A DNA stretch of 64,000 nucleotides from Pedobacter chitinilyticus (lineage in GTDB: Bacteria > Bacteroidota > Bacteroidia > Sphingobacteriales > Sphingobacteriaceae). Position 1 is the stretch's first letter. Each line of letters begins with the position of its first letter. The stretch spans positions 1 to 64,000 of the forward strand of contig NZ_QMHN01000002.1 of the NCBI RefSeq assembly GCF_003313385.1, given 5' to 3'. The position numbers were made by a program, and so were the translations under genes. This document shows positions 45,403 through 52,471 of this stretch, piece by piece. The notes beneath the pieces were generated by a model that did not search any database, was not told the origin of the DNA, and worked only from the letters and a program-made list of their open reading frames with translations.

Positions 45403-45708
45403 AAAAAACTTAGTAACTACTTTAAATAATAGACGATACGCTTAACAAACGGATTTAAACAATAAAATGAAATAGAATAACCTATTAAAGGCCTAAGAGT
45501 AATCTTATTTCGTTTTGAAACCGAAAAGCTAAAGAAAGGCGTTTTTTCATATGATGAGCATAAATATATTTAGATGAATCCGTAAGAGAGGATAAATATA
45601 TACTTTAATTTAGGTATTAAAACACTAAATCTTAGCCCAATTCCTTAAAAACCTAACAATTAACAATTTAAATACGCACTTCGCTGTCGAGTAACAAATT
45701 ACACCAGC

Positions 45709-46467
45709 CTACCCCTTCCGTTTCACCCAACCTACCTTTGTCACTTTTTTTCCCTCCTCAGACAAAACAGCCTTTTTCTCATAATTCACTAACTTCCCAT
45801 CCTTAATTGCAACAGCCTCCATGATATTTGCCCAATAATAATTCTTATCATGCGAAGCAAAACTTCCATGGCCATCTTTATGCAGCAAATGCTGTTGGCA
45901 AGTCCCAAGTAACAACAATACCCCATTGCCCATGGGTTCAAAAGTAAAGCTAGCTTCCAAAGCCTCTTGCTTACGCCCTAACTTAATAAATAACTCATCC
46001 ATCACCACCACATGCGAAGTTTCCTTATCTTCATCCAAAAAAAGCAGATAAAAGCGTATGCCCAAACCAATACAACGTGGATTTAACCTACCCTGCCCTA
46101 ACACCAACGCATTCAAAGCCAATACTGTTTCACCACTTTTAGGCTCAACCCTCAATGACAACCTAAGGTTCAAAGAATCTTTCCACTGCCCATAATTATT
46201 GATTCGCCATTTTTTTAACAAAGCTACGTCACCTCCACACATTTGCTTATGCCCCACAGGATGTAAGCTATTTGTAGCAAACAGTTTCAACAAAACCTCT
46301 TTCAGTCGTCTAAATAAAGCATCTTCACATAGCCAATTTTCGTATTGCTTTAACGGTTCATAAATTTTTGAAGCCCAGCCCATAGCTCTCGAAAAATCAA
46401 GGCCTGCCAGTTTAGAATTAGCAGAAAGCGCATAGCTTTCCCCTTTCTCGGTTGATTTCTTTTTCAT
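45709..46467 (-). CDS. Hypothetical protein of unknown family
   Basis: A 252-aa soluble protein from the preferred start at 46467 (MKKKSTEKGES). The longer reading to 46599 runs through a 10-nt tandem tract and is rejected. It has helical N-terminal sequence (LDFSRAMGWASKIYEPLKQY, LFRRLKEVLLKLFATN) and a beta-rich C-terminal half (VVVMDELFIKLGRKQEALEASFTFEPMGNGVLLLLGTCQ). No recognised motif. It is a lone gene next to the RHS locus; similar lone proteins are seen in Bacteroidota, but I cannot give a function. Confidence 0.6.
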   Translation of the reverse strand: MKKKSTEKGESYALSANSKLAGLDFSRAMGWASKIYEPLKQYENWLCEDALFRRLKEVLLKLFATNSLHPVGHKQMCGGDVALLKKWRINNYGQWKDSLNLRLSLRVEPKSGETVLALNALVLGQGRLNPRCIGLGIRFYLLFLDEDKETSHVVVMDELFIKLGRKQEALEASFTFEPMGNGVLLLLGTCQQHLLHKDGHGSFASHDKNYYWANIMEAVAIKDGKLVNYEKKAVLSEEGKKVTKVGWVKRKG

Positions 46468-46530
46468 AAGGTAAATTATGTTATATTTAATCAAGCATTC
46501 TTGCAATACTCCTCCCATACATCTAAACTC

Positions 46531-46580
46531 CGTAAAAGTGCGTATAAGTCCATACAAGTGCGTACAAGTCCGTACATTTA
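46531..46580. repeat. Five-copy 10-nt tandem repeat
   Basis: CGTAAAAGTG, CGTATAAGTC, CATACAAGTG, CGTACAAGTC, CGTACATTTA follow each other without gaps, a clean 10-nt period close to one DNA helical turn. Right after it, TGCTTCGCTCCAACTCC and TGCTTCGTTCCAACTCC repeat at about 46588-46626. Confidence 0.75.
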
Positions 46581-46629
46581 GCACCTTGCTTCGCTCCAAC
46601 TCCTATTCTGCTTCGTTCCAACTCCCACT

Positions 46630-47488
46630 CCAATAGCTTGATAACTCAATATAAGGATTATTTTTTTCCGATAATGCACTGCTGGTTAGCAAAACAAGGT
46701 AGGGTAGATGATCATTTCAGTCTCAAAGACTTTAGTCCCCATATACGGATACCATAAAATAGATTAACGCCTTGGTTTAAGCACCTCCAAAGATTTATGG
46801 AAGCGCAACTAGGCAAAATGCTAGTAAAAAGTGAATTAGGCAAAAGCAGTACTTTTAGTTTTTAGCTGACTGTGGTTTAGCATTCTCTCTTTTATAAAGA
46901 TGCCCAAAAGACTGGTATTTGATGAAGGTTTATGATCGAATACCAATAAAAAAAAGCCACAATACTTATCGTACCACGACTTTAAGTACCAACCAACAGG
47001 AATACTTTAAACATTAAAAAAGCTTTTTCATTGCTTATTGAGCCCACAAACTATGACTTAGAACAAAAAAGATTCATATAAATGACACATCAAATTTCAC
47101 TGCTTTTCATGAATGGGCTCTCACCAGATCATATCGGAACAAAAAAGTTGGCAAGTATTAAGCAAATACTTTTGTAGTATTGAATAACAGTCGCGGTTGT
47201 ATTGAATAGGTAAAACCTAAAGGCCATTTATAAGTAGAAAAATTTCAGAAAACACCCCAACCTACACACTAAATATCTTTCCATTAGCAATAGCAGTAAT
47301 TGGTAGTAAAAGCAAACACAAACAAAAGAAGAGCTTTTCATTTGGAGGGTATTTAATGACTTTTTGCTTAGTTTATACAAATTGTAGGAAAACAAACAAT
47401 ATTTAAAAGGAGTATTGAAAATTGATGAAATCAAAAAGCCGCAGTGCACGTAAAAACCACTTAAACGATAATCAAATTACTACGTATT
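46630..47488. other. Gene-poor intergenic region
   Basis: About 860 nt without a convincing gene on either strand. The only longer frame (47228-47449, minus) is a hydrophobic low-complexity stretch. I saw no hairpin terminator, tRNA or insertion-sequence ends. It separates the RHS-side genes from the phosphonate cluster and may hold decayed DNA. Confidence 0.5.
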
Positions 47489-48382
47489 TTATTTAAAAAT
47501 CTCCGTCGGCGACATACCCGTCCAAGATTTAGGAAGGCCTTTTAATCCAAAAATTTTAGCTAACACTAATGACGTGTTTTTATTGCTACTAAAAAAGGAA
47601 GCAGTAATGCCTAAGCTTTTGATCTTTGGACCAGTAATGCCCCACGGGGTTTGCATTTCCTTCATCGATACCCCACCGTGGCCCGTGCCAACGCCGCCAT
47701 GATCGGTAATCAGCAGAAAATAAGTATCGTTGAACAAATTCCGAGCTTTCAGCTGTTCGATAAAACCACCGATGGCAACATCAGCTTCTTCTATCGCCGA
47801 AATATACTCTGGAGACATCCACTTATGGCTATGCCCAGCATGATCGGTATGTACACTGTATAAAAATATCAACGTCGGGTCATTTGCGTTTTTCGCAGCA
47901 AAATCTATTGCCTTTGCGTAGTTATCTTGGTATTTATCATCTTTTTCGAAAGAAACCTCATCAATATACTTTTTGTTCATCGGGTTAACCAATTCGGCCC
48001 AATTGTAATAAAAAGCTGTTTTTGCGGTAGACTTTTTATCTTTCAACACCTTAAAAATGGATGGCGTATACCCGTTAGCATCAACTTCTATAGCTTGCAG
48101 CGGATGGTTATCGATCGTCCAGTTGTTGGCGGTTACTCCGTGTTCTTCGGGTCCTTGCCCCGTCAAATGGCTAGTCCAGTTAGGCAAGGTAACCGAAGGC
48201 ATTACAGGCCTGTTATTTAAAGTTAATGTACCTTTGGCAAATAGCGCATCTATATTTGGATGTTTAGAACCCTTAAACCCCTCTGCACTAAAACCATCAA
48301 GACCAATAATGATTACCCGTTGCGCCTTAGCCTGAACAAATCCAATAAATAAAAGTGATAGTAAAAAGTGTTTTAATTTCAT
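47489..48382 (-). CDS. Periplasmic alkaline-phosphatase-superfamily phosphodiesterase (NPP/PhnA-like)
   Basis: A 297-aa exported enzyme (signal 1-20, VQAKA). The NPP-type two-metal site is visible: D29 in IIIGLDG, nucleophile T65 in SVTLPNW with N68, HTDHAGH, LLITDHGG, and the late GTGHGG. This superfamily includes nucleotide pyrophosphatases, phosphonate monoester hydrolases and phosphonoacetate hydrolase PhnA. As the last gene of an operon with phosphonate-type enzymes it probably frees a phosphonate or phosphate from an ester in the periplasm; the substrate is inferred. Length is shorter than PhnA (about 400 aa). Confidence 0.82.
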   Translation of the reverse strand: MKLKHFLLSLLFIGFVQAKAQRVIIIGLDGFSAEGFKGSKHPNIDALFAKGTLTLNNRPVMPSVTLPNWTSHLTGQGPEEHGVTANNWTIDNHPLQAIEVDANGYTPSIFKVLKDKKSTAKTAFYYNWAELVNPMNKKYIDEVSFEKDDKYQDNYAKAIDFAAKNANDPTLIFLYSVHTDHAGHSHKWMSPEYISAIEEADVAIGGFIEQLKARNLFNDTYFLLITDHGGVGTGHGGVSMKEMQTPWGITGPKIKSLGITASFFSSNKNTSLVLAKIFGLKGLPKSWTGMSPTEIFK

Positions 48383-48386
48383 AATG

Positions 48387-49628
48387 TTATGGTGTTGATA
48401 GTTTAGATATTGATTTCATTTTCACCGAGGCCATAGAGATTAACAAGGTTGAGCACAACGCTGCAATAGAAACAACGACAAAAATTGGATGTGTGCTTCC
48501 AGAAACATCTAATATTTTACCAATTAATGGCTCTCCAAAAGCAGCAAATAGATAGCCAACCATATTCATACAGCCAATACCTGTGCCCGTTAACTTAGAA
48601 CCCAACAAATCTGGGCTAAGCGGCCAAAAACAAGCTTGCGGACCGTATACAAAGAAGCCAGCTAAAAGCATCAATACTGATGATAAAACAAAATGGTCTT
48701 TAGAAACAAAATACATCGCAGCAGCAATAAATGTACTGGCCAACATGCCAATTTTTATCACTTGCACTCTATTACCTTTAAACAACGTATCAGACAACCA
48801 TCCAAAACATAGGGCGCCAATAGCCATACCCAAGGGTAGAAAAAACGTTACCCAAATACTACCAGATTCTTGTTTCCAATTTTTCCCCAGATAATGGATA
48901 GGCACCCAAAAGATCAAACCATATCTCGCCATACTTTCGAAACCAAAAGCTAAGCAAATCAAAATAAAGTTCTTGTTTGCTAAAACTTTACGGTAACGTT
49001 GTTGCCAAGTTTCTTCTTCAGCAACAACAACATTTTGCGTCTCTTGCTCATTGTTATCAGGTTTATCTTTAACGAAAAGAAAAAAAATTGTCGCCGTTAC
49101 CAATAAGCATAAAACAGGCAAACGAAACAACATTCGCCATTCATGCCCCTGTTGCAAAAGCAAAATAGAAAGTAAATAGGTAATTACGGATGACAATCCA
49201 GCCGACATGGTGTAAAAGCCAAAAGCCTTTCCCCGCTCCTCTTTGGCCCACCAATTGTTAATGATCTTGCCACCTGGCGCCCAAGCTAGAGATTGGAAAT
49301 AACCATTTATCCCCCATAAGAAAAGGATAATATAAGCGTTATTAGCAAAACTAATGGCAACGTTGGTAGCTATAGATAAATAGGCTCCCGTTATCACCAT
49401 TACACGCGGGCTAAAGCGATCGGCAAGATTCCCATTAACCAATTGTCCAATGGCATAGCCGATAAGCATAGCGAAACTGATCCATCCCACAAAACTAAAT
49501 GGCATTTTTAGCTCCTCACTCATCCCAGATACTGCCCAACCAAAGTTATGCCTACCTGTATAAAAAAACAGGTAGCAAACCATAGTTAGCAACAACATAG
49601 TCCATTTATTCTTGGAATTAATTCTCAT
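48387..49628 (-). CDS. MFS transporter of the organophosphate:phosphate antiporter type
   Basis: A 413-aa twelve-helix carrier. Hallmarks of the OPA branch (GlpT/UhpT/PgtP) include YTGRHNFGWA near 25, GYFQSLAWAPGGKIINNWW near 110-130 and AKEERGKAFGFY after it, and a large central cytoplasmic loop. OPA carriers exchange organophosphate for phosphate. In this operon a phosphonate such as 2-aminoethylphosphonate is the likely substrate. The gene is 2 nt downstream of the dehydrogenase gene and 4 nt upstream of the phosphodiesterase gene. Confidence 0.88.
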   Translation of the reverse strand: MRINSKNKWTMLLLTMVCYLFFYTGRHNFGWAVSGMSEELKMPFSFVGWISFAMLIGYAIGQLVNGNLADRFSPRVMVITGAYLSIATNVAISFANNAYIILFLWGINGYFQSLAWAPGGKIINNWWAKEERGKAFGFYTMSAGLSSVITYLLSILLLQQGHEWRMLFRLPVLCLLVTATIFFLFVKDKPDNNEQETQNVVVAEEETWQQRYRKVLANKNFILICLAFGFESMARYGLIFWVPIHYLGKNWKQESGSIWVTFFLPLGMAIGALCFGWLSDTLFKGNRVQVIKIGMLASTFIAAAMYFVSKDHFVLSSVLMLLAGFFVYGPQACFWPLSPDLLGSKLTGTGIGCMNMVGYLFAAFGEPLIGKILDVSGSTHPIFVVVSIAALCSTLLISMASVKMKSISKLSTP

Positions 49629-49630
49629 GA

Positions 49631-50710
49631 CTATCGGTTGATAAATACGCCAACGCGTAATGGTTTTTTATCCAAAGCATAAGCAAATGCCTGATTAGCT
49701 TCTTCTAATGGAAATTCTTTGGTTACAATTTCATCAAAAGGAAAATCTTGATGGTAGTTGGTCATGAAATCTAAAGCGTGTTGTAAATCTTCAAAATTAT
49801 AATTATGTAAGCCTTTGATCGTAATTAAACGACGGATAACCTGTTCTGCATCAACCTCAATTTTTCTTGTTTTAAAAACTGCACCTATCCAAACAGCAGT
49901 GCCGCCAATGGCTAACGATTCCAAACCAATTTCAGCGGCCTCTGGTGCTCCGCTCATTTCCAAAGCCACATCCACTTTTTGGGCAATAAGTTTTTCTTTC
50001 AAGTCTTTATCCTCTCCAATTTGATAAGTATGTGTTGCGCCAAAACGTTTTGCTTGTACCAACCTTTCCTCACTCAAATCTAAAGCGATAATATTTTTAG
50101 CTCCAGCGGTTTTGCTCATAGCTACCGCCAAGTTGCCCAATAGCCCCAATCCCGTTACCAACACGGTTTTCCCAGAAACATCTCCTGCTAAGCGCATGGC
50201 ACCAGAAACTGTTGCCACTGCGCAATTGATGGTTGCAGCAATGGCCATTGACAATCCTTCTGGAAGTTTAAAAACCGCCGTATGTGGCTTTAAGACCGTA
50301 TAGTCGCCTAAACCACCGTGAAACTTGTCATCTCCCTCTATTTTAGCGTGACCATACTTGAAAAGGTTTGCTGATTTTTGAGGCATTTTTTTGGCCAACC
50401 ACTCATCTTGTGGGTCGGCAGCGAAAACTGCCCAGGTCACCAGGTCTCCGATATGCAACGAGGCACCATTGTAATCTTTTCCACTGTGGCCATTAGCAAT
50501 CTCTGTTACCTTTCCTACAATTTCGTGACCTAATACAGTAGGTGTTTTTTCCTCACGCTTACCACAAAAGGTATGTAAATCACTACCACACAAGGTGGTG
50601 TAGGTATTTTGAATCAGCAGCTCACCACTTTTTAGCTCTGGGACTTCCATAATGTCGAGCCGTAATGGTTGATCTGCACCATCAAAAACAAGCAATCTTC
50701 CGTTTTTCAT
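49631..50710 (-). CDS. Zinc-type alcohol dehydrogenase, phosphonate-catabolism-associated
   Basis: A 359-aa MDR-family dehydrogenase with catalytic zinc ligands C41 and GHE (61-63), a Rossmann GLGLLGNLAVA turn near 185-195, and the ANLFKYGH segment that marks the phosphonate-associated alcohol dehydrogenases (TIGR03366-type). The structural-zinc lobe, normally holding four cysteines, reads AVFAADPQDEWLAKKMPQKS and has none. It likely acts on the aldehyde or alcohol from C-P cleavage, or on a hydroxylated phosphonate. Second gene of the operon, 43 nt after the HAD gene. Confidence 0.85.
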   Translation of the reverse strand: MKNGRLLVFDGADQPLRLDIMEVPELKSGELLIQNTYTTLCGSDLHTFCGKREEKTPTVLGHEIVGKVTEIANGHSGKDYNGASLHIGDLVTWAVFAADPQDEWLAKKMPQKSANLFKYGHAKIEGDDKFHGGLGDYTVLKPHTAVFKLPEGLSMAIAATINCAVATVSGAMRLAGDVSGKTVLVTGLGLLGNLAVAMSKTAGAKNIIALDLSEERLVQAKRFGATHTYQIGEDKDLKEKLIAQKVDVALEMSGAPEAAEIGLESLAIGGTAVWIGAVFKTRKIEVDAEQVIRRLITIKGLHNYNFEDLQHALDFMTNYHQDFPFDEIVTKEFPLEEANQAFAYALDKKPLRVGVFINR

Positions 50711-50753
50711 TTACCGTTTTTTTCTGAACGAGCTTAAGTTGACATCAACTCAA

Positions 50754-51452
50754 TTAGCGTTTACCATCTATTATATTAACCAACTCTATTAAATCATTGA
50801 CGATATAATTTGGCTTGGCCGATTTGAGCTGTGCCAAATTGTGGGCACCTGTGGTAATGCCAATGCTTAGGCCACAACCTGCATTTTGTCCTTCCTCAAT
50901 ATCTATGATTGAATCGCCAATTTTCACCACCTGAGCGGAATTTTCAATCTTGAACTTTTCTATTGCAAAGTTGATCATATCTGGATAGGGTCTATTTCTT
51001 GGCACATCCGATGCGGTTACCAGCGCATCAACATCCTTTCCTACCGTCCAATTTAATTTCTCCAAAATAGACTCCGCTGTTTTCCTGTCGTAGCCAGTAT
51101 TTAGAACCCGAAGGATATTTCTATCTTTCAACGCACTAAATAGCTCATTTGCATTTGCATTGGGGAAAATATCTTCCACTTCATATGCTTTGGTGAGCTT
51201 TACCAAAAACACCTCGAACATTTTTTTGGCCAATTCTTCATCTTCTATATTCAAACAATTTTTTAAAACCGATTGAATGGCCTGCAATTTTTCCTTTCCA
51301 GCTCCATACGCTAATACTTCATCAAGTGAGAGCGAGAAATTGCCCACCTCGTTGATCACTTTCTGTAAAGTTTTGTAAACAATATTGTTTTCGTTTACCG
51401 ATGTTCCTGCCATGTCAAACACCACCATCTTTATATTTTCTTTCACGTGCAT
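50754..51452 (-). CDS. Phosphonatase-like HAD hydrolase (PhnX-like)
   Basis: A 232-aa HAD phosphohydrolase of the phosphonatase-like group. Motif I is VFDMAGT (nucleophile D13, acid-base position A15 as in PhnX's DWAGT). Downstream DVPRNRPYPDM matches the phosphonatase DDVPAGRPYP segment and IGDSIIDIEEGQNAG the metal-binding motif. K53 in GAGKEK falls where the cap lysine of phosphonoacetaldehyde hydrolase forms its Schiff base (GLLK). It is therefore a good candidate for cleaving the C-P bond of phosphonoacetaldehyde or a close relative. First gene of the minus-strand operon. Confidence 0.85.
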   Translation of the reverse strand: MHVKENIKMVVFDMAGTSVNENNIVYKTLQKVINEVGNFSLSLDEVLAYGAGKEKLQAIQSVLKNCLNIEDEELAKKMFEVFLVKLTKAYEVEDIFPNANANELFSALKDRNILRVLNTGYDRKTAESILEKLNWTVGKDVDALVTASDVPRNRPYPDMINFAIEKFKIENSAQVVKIGDSIIDIEEGQNAGCGLSIGITTGAHNLAQLKSAKPNYIVNDLIELVNIIDGKR

Positions 51453-51468
51453 TAAAAATTAATTTTAG

Positions 51469-51502
51469 CAAAATTAAAAATTGTTTAACAAAATTAAACA
51501 AA
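51469..51502 (-). promoter_or_regulatory. Promoter with overlapping operator for the phosphonate operon
   Basis: On the minus strand TAATTTTG (51469-51476) matches TAnnTTTG, and TTTG at 51499-51502 matches the -33 box with 22 nt between. The inverted repeat TTGTTTA-N7-TAAACAA (51481-51501) fills this spacer and touches the -33 box. A regulator bound there would block the promoter. Candidate ligand-dependent repressor: the divergent XRE-cupin protein. Confidence 0.6.
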
Positions 51503-51627
51503 ATAAGACTCATATTTTAAGTACAGCCATTTGTTAACAAACCAATAACATCAAATTAACCTTAGTAGGATCTCTTAAAAATCTTTTATTTTATGTTACA
51601 TTTACCCCCTGTATTTTTATATATAAA

Positions 51628-52197
51628 ATGAAAGACCACGCACTTCTACAGATCAGCCAGAAAATAAAAGATATCCGCAAAAGCATGAACATGACCGTTC
51701 AAGAACTTGCCGATAAAGCAGAGGTAACCAAAGGCCTGATCTCTCAGATTGAAAATAGCCGTACCGTACCCTCATTACTTGTCCTGATCCAGATCATCAA
51801 AGCGTTGGACATCGACATCAATGTTTTCTTTAAGGATATCAACGCTAACAAAAAAGAAACACCAATTTTGGTGGTAAGGGCAAACCAGACGAAGCCTTTT
51901 GAAAAGGAAGATGCAGTGGGCTACCAATATAACAGGATATTTTCTAAAAGTATAAAAAGCAGTACCACAGATTTCGTGCTGCTTGAGTTGGAGCCAGGTG
52001 CTGAGCGGGAAATGGTAAAAACCGAAGCTTTTGAATTCAAATACATCATTAGCGGCGAGGTTACCTATAAGTTTGAAAAAAAGAACATCATACTCAAAGA
52101 GGGCGATTCGATGTTTTTTGACGGCAGGATTGCGCATAGCCCAGTAAACAAAAGCAATTTGAAGGCGTTGATGCTCGTAGTTTATTTTTTTGAATAA
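51628..52197 (+). CDS. XRE-cupin transcriptional regulator
   Basis: A 189-aa regulator. Residues 7-62 form an HTH_XRE domain (MTVQELADKAEVTKGLISQIENSRTVPS). Residues about 110-185 form a small cupin (LLELEPGAEREMVKTEAFEFKYIISGEV, then GDSMFFDGRIAHSP). Such XRE-cupin proteins sense small molecules and often regulate adjacent catabolic genes. Lying between the divergent phosphonate operon and the TonB receptor gene, it is the natural regulator of the inverted repeats listed at 51481, 52233, 52415 and 55385. Confidence 0.92.
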   Translation: MKDHALLQISQKIKDIRKSMNMTVQELADKAEVTKGLISQIENSRTVPSLLVLIQIIKALDIDINVFFKDINANKKETPILVVRANQTKPFEKEDAVGYQYNRIFSKSIKSSTTDFVLLELEPGAEREMVKTEAFEFKYIISGEVTYKFEKKNIILKEGDSMFFDGRIAHSPVNKSNLKALMLVVYFFE

Positions 52198-52232
52198 TAT
52201 TGTAAAAGCAAACTCCCAATTCAGGCCTGGTT

Positions 52233-52253
52233 TTGTTTACAAAAACTAAACTA
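52233..52253. promoter_or_regulatory. Candidate operator upstream of the TonB receptor
   Basis: TTGTTTA (52233-52239), seven bases, TAAACTA (52247-52253). Same half-site order and spacing as the site at 51481-51501. It lies about 155 nt upstream of the predicted -7 box. Confidence 0.5.
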
Positions 52254-52388
52254 TAACCAAAGGCTCTACATTTACAACCGCCTTAAAAAGAAGACTTCAT
52301 AATCCAAACAGCTTCATAGATTACCTATACAATATTAAGTATTTATAAACTTTTAAATAAGGATTTATAACCATTCCTGAACGAAGAT

Positions 52389-52435
52389 TATCTTTGCATT
52401 AACTTTTATAAACAATATTTACAAATACTAAACTG
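52389..52435 (+). promoter_or_regulatory. Promoter and second operator-like site for the TonB receptor
   Basis: TATCTTTG (52389-52396) is a full match to TAnnTTTG, with TTTA at 52364 as a possible -33 box. Just downstream ATATTTA-N7-TAAACTG (52415-52435) is an imperfect copy of the cluster's inverted repeat, at or just after the expected transcription start. Confidence 0.55.
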
Positions 52436-52471
52436 CATCTATTTTTGTTTCAACTTTTAACAGAAAATCAG

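Noticed and set aside
46531..46580. CRISPR-like short repeats
   Set aside because: Units are 10 nt with no spacers, so it is a simple tandem repeat. No cas gene is present.
46468..46599. N-terminal extension of the 45709 gene
   Set aside because: Runs through the 10-nt tandem array; MKKKSTEK at 46467 is a better start.
47082..47177. 32-codon plus-strand ORF beginning MTHQISLLF
   Set aside because: Too short, no promoter box or start signal, and no similarity that I can recognise.
47228..47449. 73-aa minus-strand ORF in the gene-poor region
   Set aside because: Low-complexity hydrophobic and aromatic composition, no supporting start signal, no neighbour in an operon.
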